The position numbers were made by a program, and so were the translations under genes. From Sulfitobacter sp. W027 (lineage in GTDB: Bacteria > Pseudomonadota > Alphaproteobacteria > Rhodobacterales > Rhodobacteraceae), in assembly GCF_025143985.1 (NCBI RefSeq), contig NZ_CP083564.1:2171501-2235500 (forward strand): a stretch of DNA of 64,000 bases. The letters run 5' to 3'. The notes below the pieces were generated by a model that worked only from the letters and a program-made list of their open reading frames with translations, ran no database searches and was not told the DNA's origin. The stretch's first letter is position 1. Each line of letters begins with the position of its first letter. Shown piece after piece: positions 1-9,245 of the stretch.

Positions 1-1
1 C

Positions 2-448
2 GGCTGCAAGCGCGATGCCGATGGTGACTATTGGATCACAGGCCGCGTGGATGACGTGATCAATGTCTCTGGTCACCGCATGGGCACGGCAGAGGTCGAA
101 AGTGCGCTGGTCGCCCATGACAAAGTGGCCGAAGCCGCCGTGGTCGGCTACCCGCATGATGTCAAAGGTCAGGGCATCTATTGCTATGTTACATTGATGA
201 GCGGTGAAGAGCCTTCCGAAGACCTGCGCACCGAGCTTCGCAACTGGGTCCGGCAAGAGATTGGCCCCATCGCCTCGCCCGATCTGATCCAATGGGCGCC
301 GGGCCTGCCCAAAACCCGTTCGGGCAAGATCATGCGCCGCATCCTGCGCAAGATCGCCGAGAACGATTTTGGCGCTCTGGGGGATACATCGACGCTGGCG
401 GATCCGAGCGTTGTGGATGATCTTATCGACAACCGGATGAATCGCTAA
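2..448 (+). CDS. acs: Acetyl-CoA synthetase, C-terminal part (truncated by window start)
   Basis: The frame is open from base 2 to the TAA at 446-448, giving the last 148 residues of an AMP-forming acetyl-CoA synthetase (the family is about 650 residues). Only the mobile C-terminal domain is visible: the hinge stretch [13 protein letters not shown] near residue 15 and the motif [11 protein letters not shown]. The lysine of that motif is needed for adenylate formation and is the usual target of reversible acetylation in this family. The enzyme makes acetyl-CoA from acetate, ATP and CoA in the cytosol. A propionyl-CoA synthetase is possible because the catalytic N-terminal domain lies outside the window, but the hinge region is typical of Acs. 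Confidence 0.93.
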   Translation, partial: GCKRDADGDYWITGRVDDVINVSGHRMGTAEVESALVAHDKVAEAAVVGYPHDVKGQGIYCYVTLMSGEEPSEDLRTELRNWVRQEIGPIASPDLIQWAPGLPKTRSGKIMRRILRKIAENDFGALGDTSTLADPSVVDDLIDNRMNR

Positions 449-508
449 GGCGTTGCATGGCGCGGGTGGCCGCCCGCCCCCGCGCCGTGCAGCAATAGGA
501 AGAGAGAC

Positions 509-1081
509 ATGGATCAGATCGCCCCCCAAACCGCGCTGCATGCCACAGCAGAGGAATGCGACGCTGCCTTGCCGAAAATTCTCGGCGCCCCGAAAGATGC
601 GGCACCCATCCTTCAGCTGTGCTTTCGTCCCGACTACGGTCTGCGACAGTTTCAAGAGCATCTGGACCTGACCGAGGCCAAAGGCATCCTCGGCGAACGC
701 TGGACCAAAAAGCCTTGGCTGACGCTACCCGACGGCAGCCCGGACCCGCGCATCCAAGTCTCTATCCTGTCCAAAAGAATGATGGACCTCTGCTGGCGCG
801 ACCGCGACCATACGGTCCACCCCGGCGATACGATGATCGTGGACATGGACCTCAGCCATGAAAACCTCCCCGTCGGAACACGGCTACAAGCGGGATCGGC
901 TGTCTTGGAGGTGAGCGACAAGTTCAACAACGGCTGCATCAAATGGCGCGACCGATATGGCCAAGACAGCCTGCGCTGGATCAACCGAAAGGAAAACCGC
1001 CCGCATCGCCTGCGCGGTATCCTGTGCAAAATCGTGCAGGACGGCAGCGTTCGGGTCGGTGATCAGCTTACAAAGCTGTGA
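509..1081 (+). CDS. MOSC domain-containing protein
   Basis: A 190-residue protein that looks like a stand-alone MOSC (molybdenum cofactor sulfurase C-terminal) domain. The segment around residues 80-165 (IQVSILSKRMMDLCW, DMDLSHENLPVGTRLQAGSAVLEV, then a C-K-W-R stretch) matches the beta-barrel core, and the cysteine in FNNGCIKW falls where MOSC proteins carry the conserved cysteine thought to handle sulfur or bind cofactor. The start is 60 bases after acs, with AGAGAG in front of the ATG. Members are implicated in molybdenum-cofactor sulfur transfer or N-hydroxylated substrate reduction; no molybdenum genes lie nearby, so the substrate stays unknown. Confidence 0.7.
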   Translation: MDQIAPQTALHATAEECDAALPKILGAPKDAAPILQLCFRPDYGLRQFQEHLDLTEAKGILGERWTKKPWLTLPDGSPDPRIQVSILSKRMMDLCWRDRDHTVHPGDTMIVDMDLSHENLPVGTRLQAGSAVLEVSDKFNNGCIKWRDRYGQDSLRWINRKENRPHRLRGILCKIVQDGSVRVGDQLTKL

Positions 1082-1095
1082 TGTTCCGCCATCAG

Positions 1096-1121
1096 AAAAG
1101 GGCCGCCCCAAAGGACGGCCC
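1096..1121 (-). terminator. Intrinsic terminator of the DUF992-like gene
   Basis: GGGCCG and CGGCCC arms (1100-1105 and 1116-1121) are followed on the minus strand by TTTT (1099-1096). It lies 26 bases past the stop of the minus-strand gene at 1148 and also closes the plus-strand MOSC gene, although the T-run on that side is poor. Confidence 0.65.
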
Positions 1122-1147
1122 AGTTCTTAAACTGCTATCGCTCAGGC

Positions 1148-1654
1148 TCAGCCTTCGACGCGCTGCAGGTTGATCTCGCCCACACCCACGGCAAAGTTCA
1201 CGCCGGTCTGGGTGTTCAAGCTTAGCGGTTGAAGTGCCAGCGTGTCTTCGGAGCCACCGGTCATCAGGTTGGCACCAGCGCCCACACCCACGGTCGCTTC
1301 GGCAGAGACGCCTTTATAGCTGCCGTTCAGGCCGCCTTCGGAATACTCTTGCTCGGTCGGGGCCAGCACCAGCCAAGACATTTGGCCGTTTTGGGTTTTG
1401 CCGATGTCGACACCCCAGCGGTTGATCTCACCGACATAGGTCTCATCTTCGAGCCCTTCTTCGATGGGGTTAAAGGTACATGTCAGTTCACGGGTAGAAC
1501 CGAAGATAAAGCCGGTGCCATCGCCCACGTCGCACGACAGCGAGCCGATTTCGGCGTGATCCACGGTCTCATTGTCATCGGCCATTGCAGTGGAGCCAAA
1601 GGCGGTGGCGCTCAACAGGGCGGCGCCGAGGGTCAGTTTGGTTGCATGCATCAT
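1148..1654 (-). CDS. Secreted DUF992-like protein
   Basis: 168 residues with a clear signal peptide (about residues 1-25, cleavage after ALA-type residues STAMA). The mature part contains the SLSCDV, TCTFNP, YVGEINRWGVDIG and GVSAEATVGVGAGANLMTGGS pattern that I associate with the DUF992 family of small secreted alphaproteobacterial proteins of unknown function. Two cysteines in the mature part may form a disulfide. The gene stands alone, with a terminator behind it. The protein probably folds as a small periplasmic beta-rich domain. No function is known, and the family assignment is by motif memory only. Confidence 0.7.
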   Translation of the reverse strand: MMHATKLTLGAALLSATAFGSTAMADDNETVDHAEIGSLSCDVGDGTGFIFGSTRELTCTFNPIEEGLEDETYVGEINRWGVDIGKTQNGQMSWLVLAPTEQEYSEGGLNGSYKGVSAEATVGVGAGANLMTGGSEDTLALQPLSLNTQTGVNFAVGVGEINLQRVEG

Positions 1655-1932
1655 CTTAAGTCACTTTCCGGCGCAGCGGTGCGCCTTATCTGCTTTGAAC
1701 GGCATTCGGGTGCCTTGGTCGAGCGACGCACATCAGGTGCCTCGCCCCCTTCCGACAGCCAGCATCAGCACCACGCAGGCGCTGTTGTTGCCTCTCATCG
1801 CAGGCACAACGCCCGCCCGAGATAAGGGTTCCTGCAGAGCGCCAAAGTTAGGAATATTCATGCGCCCCCGACAGCGCCCAACGCCCCGGCACCGCTGGAC
1901 AAATCAGCCGCCACATGGCACCGCTTGTCGCT
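1655..1932. other. Intergenic stretch without a recognised gene
   Basis: 278 bases between the divergent DUF992-like gene and the flavin reductase. It must hold both promoters. I see no convincing small gene, repeat or structured RNA. A GGGCACCAAGG-like stretch near 1710 has no partner arm. Confidence 0.5.
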
Positions 1933-2451
1933 ATGAGTGATGATCTGATCCCCTTCTCCCCCGACAGCGGCGATGCCACGGCCCTGCGCCGTGCCTTTGG
2001 GCGGTTTGGCACCGGCGTGACCGTGGTTACCGTGAATACCGCGCAGGGTCCTATGGGGATGACCGCGAATTCTTTCGCCTCGGTCTCGCTTGATCCGCCC
2101 TTGGTGCTGTGGTCGCCTGCGATCTCTTCCAAACGCCATGACAGCTTCACCTCTGCCGCGTCCTTTTGCATCCATGTCTTGGGCGCGGATCAAGAGAACT
2201 TGGCCCAGCGGTTCGCCGGTCAAGGACATGACTTTTCCGGCTTTGACTGGGGTGAAGATACCGCCGGGGTGCCGACTTTTGCCGGCTGTCTCGCGCGTTT
2301 TCACTGCAACACTTACGCCGTACATCCGGCGGGCGATCATTCGTTGATCTTGGGCCATGTACGCGAAGTTGCCCTGCGTGAGGATGGCGCGGCGGGGCTG
2401 ATGTTTGACCGAGGCCGCTATGGCCGTTTTACCCCGCGCGACGAAGATTAA
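1933..2451 (+). CDS. Flavin reductase family protein
   Basis: 172 residues from the ATG at 1933; an upstream in-frame ATG at 1915 would add only MAPLVA. Residues near 17-70 (LRRAFGRFGTGVTVVTV, GMTANSFASVSLDPPLVLWSP) form the FMN-binding split-barrel signature of the flavin reductase / HpaC-like family, and the C-terminal part has the usual H-S-L-I-L-G-H-V strand. Such enzymes supply reduced FMN to two-component monooxygenases using NAD(P)H. No monooxygenase gene is adjacent, so the partner is unknown. It converges with tamB. Confidence 0.85.
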   Translation: MSDDLIPFSPDSGDATALRRAFGRFGTGVTVVTVNTAQGPMGMTANSFASVSLDPPLVLWSPAISSKRHDSFTSAASFCIHVLGADQENLAQRFAGQGHDFSGFDWGEDTAGVPTFAGCLARFHCNTYAVHPAGDHSLILGHVREVALREDGAAGLMFDRGRYGRFTPRDED

Positions 2452-2461
2452 CCACAACCAA

Positions 2462-2481
2462 GGGCGCCTCAGAAAGCGCCC
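2462..2481. terminator. Small hairpin between flavin reductase and tamB stops
   Basis: GGGCGC (2462-2467) and GCGCCC (2476-2481) form a 6-bp hairpin between two converging genes. There is no long T-run on either strand, so it may be only a weak bidirectional terminator. Confidence 0.4.
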
Positions 2482-2487
2482 CCGGTT

Positions 2488-5400
2488 TCAGTAATCACGC
2501 TCAAAGAAAATCCCGATGCTGCTGTCGCCGTCCGAGCCAAGCGTGCCTTTGGCCGTCAGGCTCTCGGTGATGTCGAGGTTGAGGGAAACCTCGCCCGTCC
2601 CGTCTGAGGCCGCCGTGACATCGGTGTAGACGTTGTCGGTGAGGTATTTCCCCAGCCGCAGCGCGGTCGCACCGTCGTCGGTGGTGGTCACATCCAGATC
2701 GTCCAGACCGAAGCCCTCGCGCAGGTTGGCGATCACCCCTTCCCCGCCACGTCCCGCGAGCGTTGCCACGGCGCTGGCCAGTTGCAGCGCTTGGAAGGCC
2801 GAGATTTCCGAGATGTTGCGGCCAAAGAGCAGTTGCGACAGCACCTCATCCTGCGGCGCGGCAGGGGTCGATTCAAAGGTAACCTCCGGCTCATTCGCAG
2901 GGCCGCTGACAATCACCCGCACTTCGCCCGCCTTGGTATCGGTCGAGGTCACAAAACGGATATAGGGGATAAAGTCGCCCTGAAACTGGACCGAGCCTTC
3001 GTCGAGCAAAAAGCGTTTGCCCAAGATGTCCAACCGCCCCCGGATCAGCTCAAACCGCCCGGCCGAGATGATGCGGTTGGTAGTCCCGCTGAGGGTGAGC
3101 GAGCCGCCCAGTTCCGCATCAATCCCCCGTCCCCGCACGAAAATGCGGTTGGGCGCATTGATCTGAAGGTTCAGGCCAAAGCCGGGGCCGCTGGCCTCTT
3201 CGGTCGGATCCTCGCCCGCATCTGCGCCTTCAAGCCCAGCCTTACGGCGGGTGGCCAATACATCTGCAGGAGCGTTCACATGGGTGATCTGCGGAATGTC
3301 CCCGATAGAGGTCAACCCCGTTGCAGGCACTTGAATATTCGTCTCGCCTGCGTTGATCACACCCGAGATCTGCGCCCCGCCGCTCAAGGGGCCTGCAAGC
3401 CGCAGGTCGCCGTTCAGCGTGGTGCTGTATAGGCTGGGGTCGGCAAAGACGAGGTTGCGCAGGGTCACACTGATGTCTGCCGGCAAGGCCGGTGTCAGGG
3501 TGATCGCCCCCGCCACGCGAAGCTCACCGCCGTCCACGGCTTGCCCGGTTACGGTCAACTGTGCGCGATTGTTGTCCAACTGGACGTCCGCATTGATCCC
3601 CCGAAGGGCGACGCGTAGATTCGGCGCGGTGAAGGTCGCGTCATTCGTGGTGATGCGCCCACTGACCGAGGACAGCGCCGCCGGGCCGTTGATCTGCAAG
3701 TCAAACCGCGCCTGCCCCTGCAAGTTGCGCGGGGCGAGGAAGGGCCGTGACAGGCCAAGCGGCGCATTGCCCGCGATATCAAGGTTCAGCGTCCCATCGG
3801 GATTCACCAATCCAGCCACGGTAGCCTGCGTGCCAGCGGGACCGTTGGCATTAGTGTCGATGCGCCAGGCCTCCCCCTCGCGCCGGGCCGAGCCTGCGAC
3901 GCTGAGCGGGCCGTTCACCTGCTCTACCAAGGCGCCGATGTCAGGCATGTTAAACTGGAAATCGACTGCTGCATTGGGGCCTGTCACCAAGCCGTCGACA
4001 GTCGCCCGCGCACCATAAGGGCCGCTGGCGCTGGCATCCAGCACCACACCCGCCTCCGTTTGGCGCGCGACGCCATTTGCGGCGAAGGAGCCTGAGACAC
4101 TTGGCACGAAAGGGTTCACATTGGGCACCGAGACGTCGAACCGCATCGAGACCTCCCCTGTGACCAGCCCTTCGACCATGGCCCTGCTGCCATAGGGACC
4201 GTTGGCACTCATATCCACGGCAATGCCGTCCTCAGTTTGGCGGATATCGCCCGTGGCCGAAAGCGGGCCGTTCACGCCGGGCGCGAGGGGGCTGAGGTCG
4301 GGCACCGACAGGTCAAAGCTCAGCGCCATATTGGGGCCGGTCGCCAGACCTTCGACCATGGCGGTACTGCCATAGGGGCCAGTCGCAGCGACATCCACGG
4401 CGATCCCCTCGTCCCCCTGGCGGACGGTTCCCTGTGCCGACAGTGGTCCATTGACGCCGGGGGCCAGCGGACTGATATCCGGCAAAGACAGATCGAAATT
4501 CAGCACCATATCCGGCCCAGTTGCCAGACCTTCGACCGAGACACGGCTGTCGTAGGGGCCATTGGCGATGGTATCGATGACAAACCCCTGTTCGGTCTGC
4601 TCCAATGTCCCGCTGGCCTCGACCCCGCCGTTGAGCTGCGGCACGAGTGGTTGGATATCGGGCAACGACAGGTCAAAGGCAACATCAACGCGTGGCGAGA
4701 CCAGCCCTTTGACCGAGGCCTGCGCGTCAAGTGGGCCGCTGGCATCGGTGTTGATCTCCCAACCCTGCGGTGTCTGGCGCAGATCGCCCTTGGCCGTGAC
4801 AGGCCCGGTGATATCCGCCTCGGGTACGAAGTCTTCGATGCGGGGAATGTCAGCGGTGAAATCGATCTGCGCGTCTTCGCCCGTGGCCAGCCCCGAAACG
4901 GTCAGCGCCGCGTCATAGGGGCCATCGGTGACCGCATCAACAACCCAGCCACGGGCCTCTTGCACCGCAGTCGCCTTGACCGCGATGGGCCCTTCGTATT
5001 GCGGCAGCACCAGCCCGACGTCCGCCAACGTAAAGTCCAAAGCCGCGCGACTGTCTTCGCTGCGCAACTCTACATTGCCGGTCAGGTCAATAGCGTCGTT
5101 CTTCAGGTCGAGATCCCGAAGATAAGTCCCGGTTTCATTGCGTTTCGCGACCATGCTGAGGCTGGTCCGCCCGGCCAAGACTGCATCGGCCTGTTCGATC
5201 CCGATTTTGAGGTCATCCGTCCCCCCCGCGATCGCCAGATCGAACATGCCCCCCAAGGGCGTTACCGTGCCGTTCAACGCCAGCGCAGCGGCTCCTGCGA
5301 CATCGCGGCCTGCCAGCGCAGAAAAGCGACTGATATCATTGGCTTCGAGCGTCACCTTCAACTGCGTGAGCAGCCCGGTATCCACACCGTCAATCGCCGC

Positions 5401-6831
5401 CTCACCGGTCAGACCGTAGTCCTCCCCGGTCAGGGTCAGACCGCTGATCTCAATCGGCTCACCTTCGACAAAACGGATTTTGGCACTGCCGTTGATCGCA
5501 TCGCCAATCGCCTCGGCGCTCGACGGATCGGTCAGTGACAGCCCCTCGGCGGCAAAGGTCACATCGCCAAGGAACTGGCCCAAACTGCCAAGATTGCCTT
5601 CGAGGATCCCCTCCAATGCCAGTTGCGTCTGCGCGATTTGCAACGCGCCAGTGTCCAACCCGGTGATGTCGAAAGCACTGTCAAAACGATCCCCATCGGC
5701 GGCGTCGTAATCCACGCGCAGGGTCACGGCCTCAACCCGCGTGCCGCCATCGCCCGAAATGGGCAACAGCGTCGAAGTGCCATCAGGGTTGGCAATCCGG
5801 CCCGAAATGTCGATGAGCGTCGGCCATTTCTCTTGATTGAGCGTGACCTTCCCTTCCAGATCGACAGAATTGGCAGCAAGGGTAAAGCTGCTGACATCGA
5901 CAGCGCCATTGCTTTCCAACAGCGCATCCAACGCCAGCCGCACGTCATCCCCGAAAAAGTCGCGGTAGCGCGGGGCGAGCAGCGCAGTGATGTCGCCGCC
6001 GATATCCGCCTGAACGCGGCGGTCCGGCGTCTCATTCGAACGGCGGGAGGCCTCCGTGCCCAGCGTCACTTGCCCTGCGAGACGTTCCTCGCCATCGGTG
6101 GCGATAATGACATCGGTGGCGAAATCATCCAGCGGCCCTGCACCTTTGACGGTCATTTGTACCGACGGCTGGCCCGGAAGGTTCAGCAATTTGGAGGCGA
6201 TGCCTTCGGGGTCTTCGGTCAGGTTCAACAGCAGGTCCAACACGTTCTCCGTGCGGTCAAAATCGGCCTGAATGTCGAACTCACCCTTTTTGCCATCGGT
6301 GCGGCGGGCCTGAAAATCGACGATGCCGACCGTATCAGTGAGCCGTGCATTGGCCTTGATCGAAAGCTGCGCAGCTTCGCCAAGGATCGGCTCGCCAAGG
6401 TTAATCTCGTCTACGGAAAAGTCTGCAATTTCAATGGAGACCGGCAGATCAGGCAGTGCGAATGGCTTGGCCTCGGCATCGGGTAGGTCGACCTCATCGC
6501 TCACTGGCAGACGCTCAAGATCAAGCCGCCCGGCGGTGAGCTGTTCCACCTCAAGCCGCCCGCGCAGCAAGGCGGAGCGGTTCCAGTCCAGCACCACGTC
6601 TTCCAATGTCAGCCAAATGCCATCGTCATCGGAAATGGTCATCCGATCAAAAGAAGCCGCCGAACTCAGCGCCCCGGCGAACCCATCGATGCTGACCGTG
6701 CGCCCTGCCCCGCTAAGTGCATCCTGAATGGTGCGCGTCAAAAAGCCCTTGTCGTCATCCTGCGCCAAGGCGGGGGTGAGACAGGCCAAATAGACAAAGC
6801 TGGCGGTGAGAAATTGCAAAAACTGTCGCAT
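2488..6831 (-). CDS. tamB: Translocation and assembly module protein TamB
   Basis: 1447 residues, within the usual range of TamB/DUF490 proteins. A signal peptide or anchor covers residues 1-24 (ending TPALAQ). A long beta-taco body follows, and the C-terminal approximately 350 residues carry the conserved TamB domain (INAPNRIFVRGRGIDAELGG, LSQLLFGRNISEISAFQ, ending in an aromatic-type FFERDY). TamB is anchored in the inner membrane, spans the periplasm and works with the Omp85 protein TamA in outer-membrane assembly and probably phospholipid transport. The start ATG overlaps the tamA stop (TAATG), so translation is likely coupled. About seven 60-residue repeats lie at residues 610-1030. The protein is certain at family level. 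Confidence 0.93.
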   Translation of the reverse strand: MRQFLQFLTASFVYLACLTPALAQDDDKGFLTRTIQDALSGAGRTVSIDGFAGALSSAASFDRMTISDDDGIWLTLEDVVLDWNRSALLRGRLEVEQLTAGRLDLERLPVSDEVDLPDAEAKPFALPDLPVSIEIADFSVDEINLGEPILGEAAQLSIKANARLTDTVGIVDFQARRTDGKKGEFDIQADFDRTENVLDLLLNLTEDPEGIASKLLNLPGQPSVQMTVKGAGPLDDFATDVIIATDGEERLAGQVTLGTEASRRSNETPDRRVQADIGGDITALLAPRYRDFFGDDVRLALDALLESNGAVDVSSFTLAANSVDLEGKVTLNQEKWPTLIDISGRIANPDGTSTLLPISGDGGTRVEAVTLRVDYDAADGDRFDSAFDITGLDTGALQIAQTQLALEGILEGNLGSLGQFLGDVTFAAEGLSLTDPSSAEAIGDAINGSAKIRFVEGEPIEISGLTLTGEDYGLTGEAAIDGVDTGLLTQLKVTLEANDISRFSALAGRDVAGAAALALNGTVTPLGGMFDLAIAGGTDDLKIGIEQADAVLAGRTSLSMVAKRNETGTYLRDLDLKNDAIDLTGNVELRSEDSRAALDFTLADVGLVLPQYEGPIAVKATAVQEARGWVVDAVTDGPYDAALTVSGLATGEDAQIDFTADIPRIEDFVPEADITGPVTAKGDLRQTPQGWEINTDASGPLDAQASVKGLVSPRVDVAFDLSLPDIQPLVPQLNGGVEASGTLEQTEQGFVIDTIANGPYDSRVSVEGLATGPDMVLNFDLSLPDISPLAPGVNGPLSAQGTVRQGDEGIAVDVAATGPYGSTAMVEGLATGPNMALSFDLSVPDLSPLAPGVNGPLSATGDIRQTEDGIAVDMSANGPYGSRAMVEGLVTGEVSMRFDVSVPNVNPFVPSVSGSFAANGVARQTEAGVVLDASASGPYGARATVDGLVTGPNAAVDFQFNMPDIGALVEQVNGPLSVAGSARREGEAWRIDTNANGPAGTQATVAGLVNPDGTLNLDIAGNAPLGLSRPFLAPRNLQGQARFDLQINGPAALSSVSGRITTNDATFTAPNLRVALRGINADVQLDNNRAQLTVTGQAVDGGELRVAGAITLTPALPADISVTLRNLVFADPSLYSTTLNGDLRLAGPLSGGAQISGVINAGETNIQVPATGLTSIGDIPQITHVNAPADVLATRRKAGLEGADAGEDPTEEASGPGFGLNLQINAPNRIFVRGRGIDAELGGSLTLSGTTNRIISAGRFELIRGRLDILGKRFLLDEGSVQFQGDFIPYIRFVTSTDTKAGEVRVIVSGPANEPEVTFESTPAAPQDEVLSQLLFGRNISEISAFQALQLASAVATLAGRGGEGVIANLREGFGLDDLDVTTTDDGATALRLGKYLTDNVYTDVTAASDGTGEVSLNLDITESLTAKGTLGSDGDSSIGIFFERDY
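3736..5003 (-). repeat. Tandem 60-residue repeats inside tamB
   Basis: About seven consecutive units of about 180 bp encode related 60-residue blocks. Each has a GPL/GPV-type opening, an RQ-x-x-x-G strand, a GPYGS/GPYDS turn, an EGLATGP turn and an (S)LPDISPLAPGVN ending. Units 3 to 5 are the most alike, also at DNA level, which suggests expansion by recombination. Confidence 0.75.
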
Positions 6832-8645
6832 TAAAACGCCTGCCCAATCCCGATATAGACTTGGAAATCTTCATCCACCTCCGGCCCCGAAGTGGGCACG
6901 GCCACATCCAGACGGATCGGGCCGATCCCCGTGGCGTAGCGCAAGCCCAAACCCGCGCCAGAGTGCCAAGTGCCTGAACCGTCATAGAATTCTTCGGAGC
7001 CAATGTAGCCGGCATCGGCAAAGCCCACGACGCCGATCTTCTCGGTCAGCTTCACCCGCGCCTCTGCAGAGAGGCCGACGAAACTGCGCCCGCCCACGGT
7101 GTCGCCGCTGGCCAGATCAACGCCCAGCGATTGATAAGGCTGGCCGCGCACACTGCCGCCCCCGCCGGAGTAAAAGAGGTAATCCGCAGGTGCCTCAGAC
7201 AGGTCCGGCCCCGCGACCGTGCCAAGTTGACCGCGAAAGGCCAGCGTCACCGGGCGCTCGTTTCCAAAACTGCGGTAATAGCGCGCGTCGAAATATGTGC
7301 GCAGCCCGCTTTCCGAGCCCGACAGCGCGACGAAGGGTGTGATATTGGCATCGATGTAATAACCCTCGGTCGCGTCCAACTCCTTGTCACGGTAGTCAAA
7401 TTCGGCCCCCAGCGGCAGGGTCAACAGGGTGTATTGATTGGTGCCGAACGCATCCTCCGTCTCGGCCACCCGCAGACCAAGGCCCGCAGAATAGGTGCGG
7501 TTTTGATTGGCGATCCGCTCGATCCCGGCCTCAAGGTCCAACTGACGGGAGAAAAAGTTTACCTCGTCGAGCTGTTCCAATGTCGCCAGTGCATAGAAGT
7601 TCGTGTCTTCGTTAAACGTCGCTGGGCGCTCGAAACGGGCGGCCAGCGTGTAGTCTTCCCCGCCCGAATTGCCGCCAATCCCTTCGATCTCAGCCGACAG
7701 GCGCAGCCGTTCGGCGCCGCCCAGCAGGTTACGGTGCAGCCAAAAGGTGCTGAGCGTCAGCCCTTCAAGCGAGGACAGTTCCGCACCAAACCCAAAGCGG
7801 CGTTTGGGCGCTTCGGTCACCTGTGCTGCAATGGGCAGCGTGTCATTGGGGCCGATCCGATCCGCTTCAATCAGGGCCACCGCGTCAAAGGCCCCGGTGC
7901 GGCGCAGCCGTTCGGTGGCCAGGTCCAACTCCTCGGGAGAGAAGACCTCCCCCTCCGGCAGGCCCGCGATTTCAATCAAGCGCGCAGTGCGCACGTCTTC
8001 ATTGCCGGTCACGGTCAGCGCGCCAAAGCGCAGCCTTGGGCCGGGAGCGAGCCGCAGATCGGCGTCGATCTGCCTTTCGCGGTGTTTGGCGGTAAGGTCT
8101 TGATCGGCCAAAGCTGCTTTGGCATGGCCCACATTGCGCCAGCCGCTGATCCCGGTCGAAACGGTTTCTTTCAGCACACCAAGGCTGGCAGTTTCGCCAG
8201 TGGCAAAGCCCTCGGGCAACTCGGTCTCAGGTGCAACCGGGGCAATCCGGGTCAGGCCAAAGCGGAACTTTGGCCCCGGATCGACGGTGATCACAGCGCG
8301 GTCAATGCGACGCGGCGGCTGCACCGGGGGGATCGCAGCGGCATCGACACCATCCAACGTGATTTTCAGAGTCGGCCCGAAATACCCATTGTCGTAAAGA
8401 AGCGCCAAAAGCCTGCCATAGTCCGCCTGTGCGGCGGCGACCAATTCCTGCGGCGTGGCCGGCTCGGCATCCTCATCGGTTTGCTCGGCCAGCAGGGAGC
8501 CGTCGCGCAGGGTGGCATAAAGCTCTGAATCCTCCGCTACACCTGTGATTGCCAATTGCGCGGCCTGCGCAGCAGCGCCCCCGCCAAGAAGAAGTCCAAG
8601 AGCGAGATAAACTGCCGCCCTTTGAGTCTGCCCTTGATGCGCCAC
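6831..8645 (-). CDS. tamA: Translocation and assembly module protein TamA (Omp85 family)
   Basis: 604 residues with a GTG start at 8645, chosen because an AGGAGGG ribosome site lies about 7 bases ahead. A signal peptide covers about residues 1-28 (LGLLLGGGAAAQAAQ). POTRA domains fill roughly residues 30-270 (for example LRFGALTVTGNEDVRTARLIEIAGLPEGEVF). The C-terminal half is an Omp85 barrel with the conserved GGGGSVRGQPYQSLG loop motif and GLGLRYATGIGPIRLDVAVP near the end, closing in a terminal phenylalanine. It inserts or folds outer-membrane proteins together with TamB, whose gene overlaps its stop codon by one base. Confidence 0.93.
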   Translation of the reverse strand: MAHQGQTQRAAVYLALGLLLGGGAAAQAAQLAITGVAEDSELYATLRDGSLLAEQTDEDAEPATPQELVAAAQADYGRLLALLYDNGYFGPTLKITLDGVDAAAIPPVQPPRRIDRAVITVDPGPKFRFGLTRIAPVAPETELPEGFATGETASLGVLKETVSTGISGWRNVGHAKAALADQDLTAKHRERQIDADLRLAPGPRLRFGALTVTGNEDVRTARLIEIAGLPEGEVFSPEELDLATERLRRTGAFDAVALIEADRIGPNDTLPIAAQVTEAPKRRFGFGAELSSLEGLTLSTFWLHRNLLGGAERLRLSAEIEGIGGNSGGEDYTLAARFERPATFNEDTNFYALATLEQLDEVNFFSRQLDLEAGIERIANQNRTYSAGLGLRVAETEDAFGTNQYTLLTLPLGAEFDYRDKELDATEGYYIDANITPFVALSGSESGLRTYFDARYYRSFGNERPVTLAFRGQLGTVAGPDLSEAPADYLFYSGGGGSVRGQPYQSLGVDLASGDTVGGRSFVGLSAEARVKLTEKIGVVGFADAGYIGSEEFYDGSGTWHSGAGLGLRYATGIGPIRLDVAVPTSGPEVDEDFQVYIGIGQAF

Positions 8646-8941
8646 GCGCTACCCTCCTGCATCCCGTCGTCCCGGTCTCCGCGCCGGTTCTCCTCTGCCC
8701 GCCTCGGACGGGCCTTATTCTCATCAACCGTTAAACGGCATTGCTGCCTTGGCTGCAAACACTCTGCGGATGCATGAAGAAGATGTGAACTGCGTCCCCC
8801 CCACCGCCTGTGTATCTGGGGCGCGGAATCGGCAAGATACCGCGCAGCAAGAGTGTAGGCTGCACGCCGCCAGAGGCGAGGCCTCAGATCAATTTTCTTT
8901 CAGGAGTGTTCCGACCATCGTTTTACTATTGCAAAACATGG
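8646..8941. other. Intergenic stretch between tamA and tRNA-Leu
   Basis: 296 bases that hold the tamA promoter and the 3' flank of the minus-strand tRNA-Leu. Just behind the tRNA (8919-8940) a GTTTT/AAAAC inverted repeat may help to end the tRNA transcript. No open frame here has a ribosome site or recognisable product. Confidence 0.45.
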
Positions 8942-9027
8942 TGGTGCGGTCGGAGAGACTCGAACTCTCACGGGTGTTACCCCACAGCGACCTCAACGCT
9001 GCGCGTCTACCATTCCGCCACGACCGC
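8942..9027 (-). tRNA. tRNA-Leu (anticodon GAG)
   Basis: Class II tRNA with acceptor arms GCGGTCG and CGACCGC, anticodon stem CAGCG/CGCTG, loop TTGAGGT (anticodon GAG), a long variable arm, T loop TTCGAGT, discriminator A and an encoded CCA at 8944-8942. Confidence 0.97.
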
Positions 9028-9245
9028 ACGCCATGGTTGGTGGGCGGGGTTTAGCCAAAGACCAGAGGCTTGTGAAGAGGCAATCGGCAAAATTTTTCAG
9101 GGAGTTTCAGAAAGCTGTTCACAGCCCCTTTTTCGCGCCGCTTTCCCCGTTCACGATCTCTTTAATATCGTGCAATCTCATGGCTCAGACGTTGAAAGGA
9201 CGCGCCGGGCAGGCCATCTGTGGGGCAAGCAATAAGGATTTCGTT

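Noticed and set aside
4237..5538. 433-residue open frame opposite tamB
   Set aside because: It lies entirely inside tamB, has no ribosome site, its composition is that of a shadow of a high-GC gene, and its internal repeats only mirror the tamB repeats.
7131..8528. 465-residue open frame opposite tamA
   Set aside because: It is antisense to a certain gene, and no domain is recognisable.
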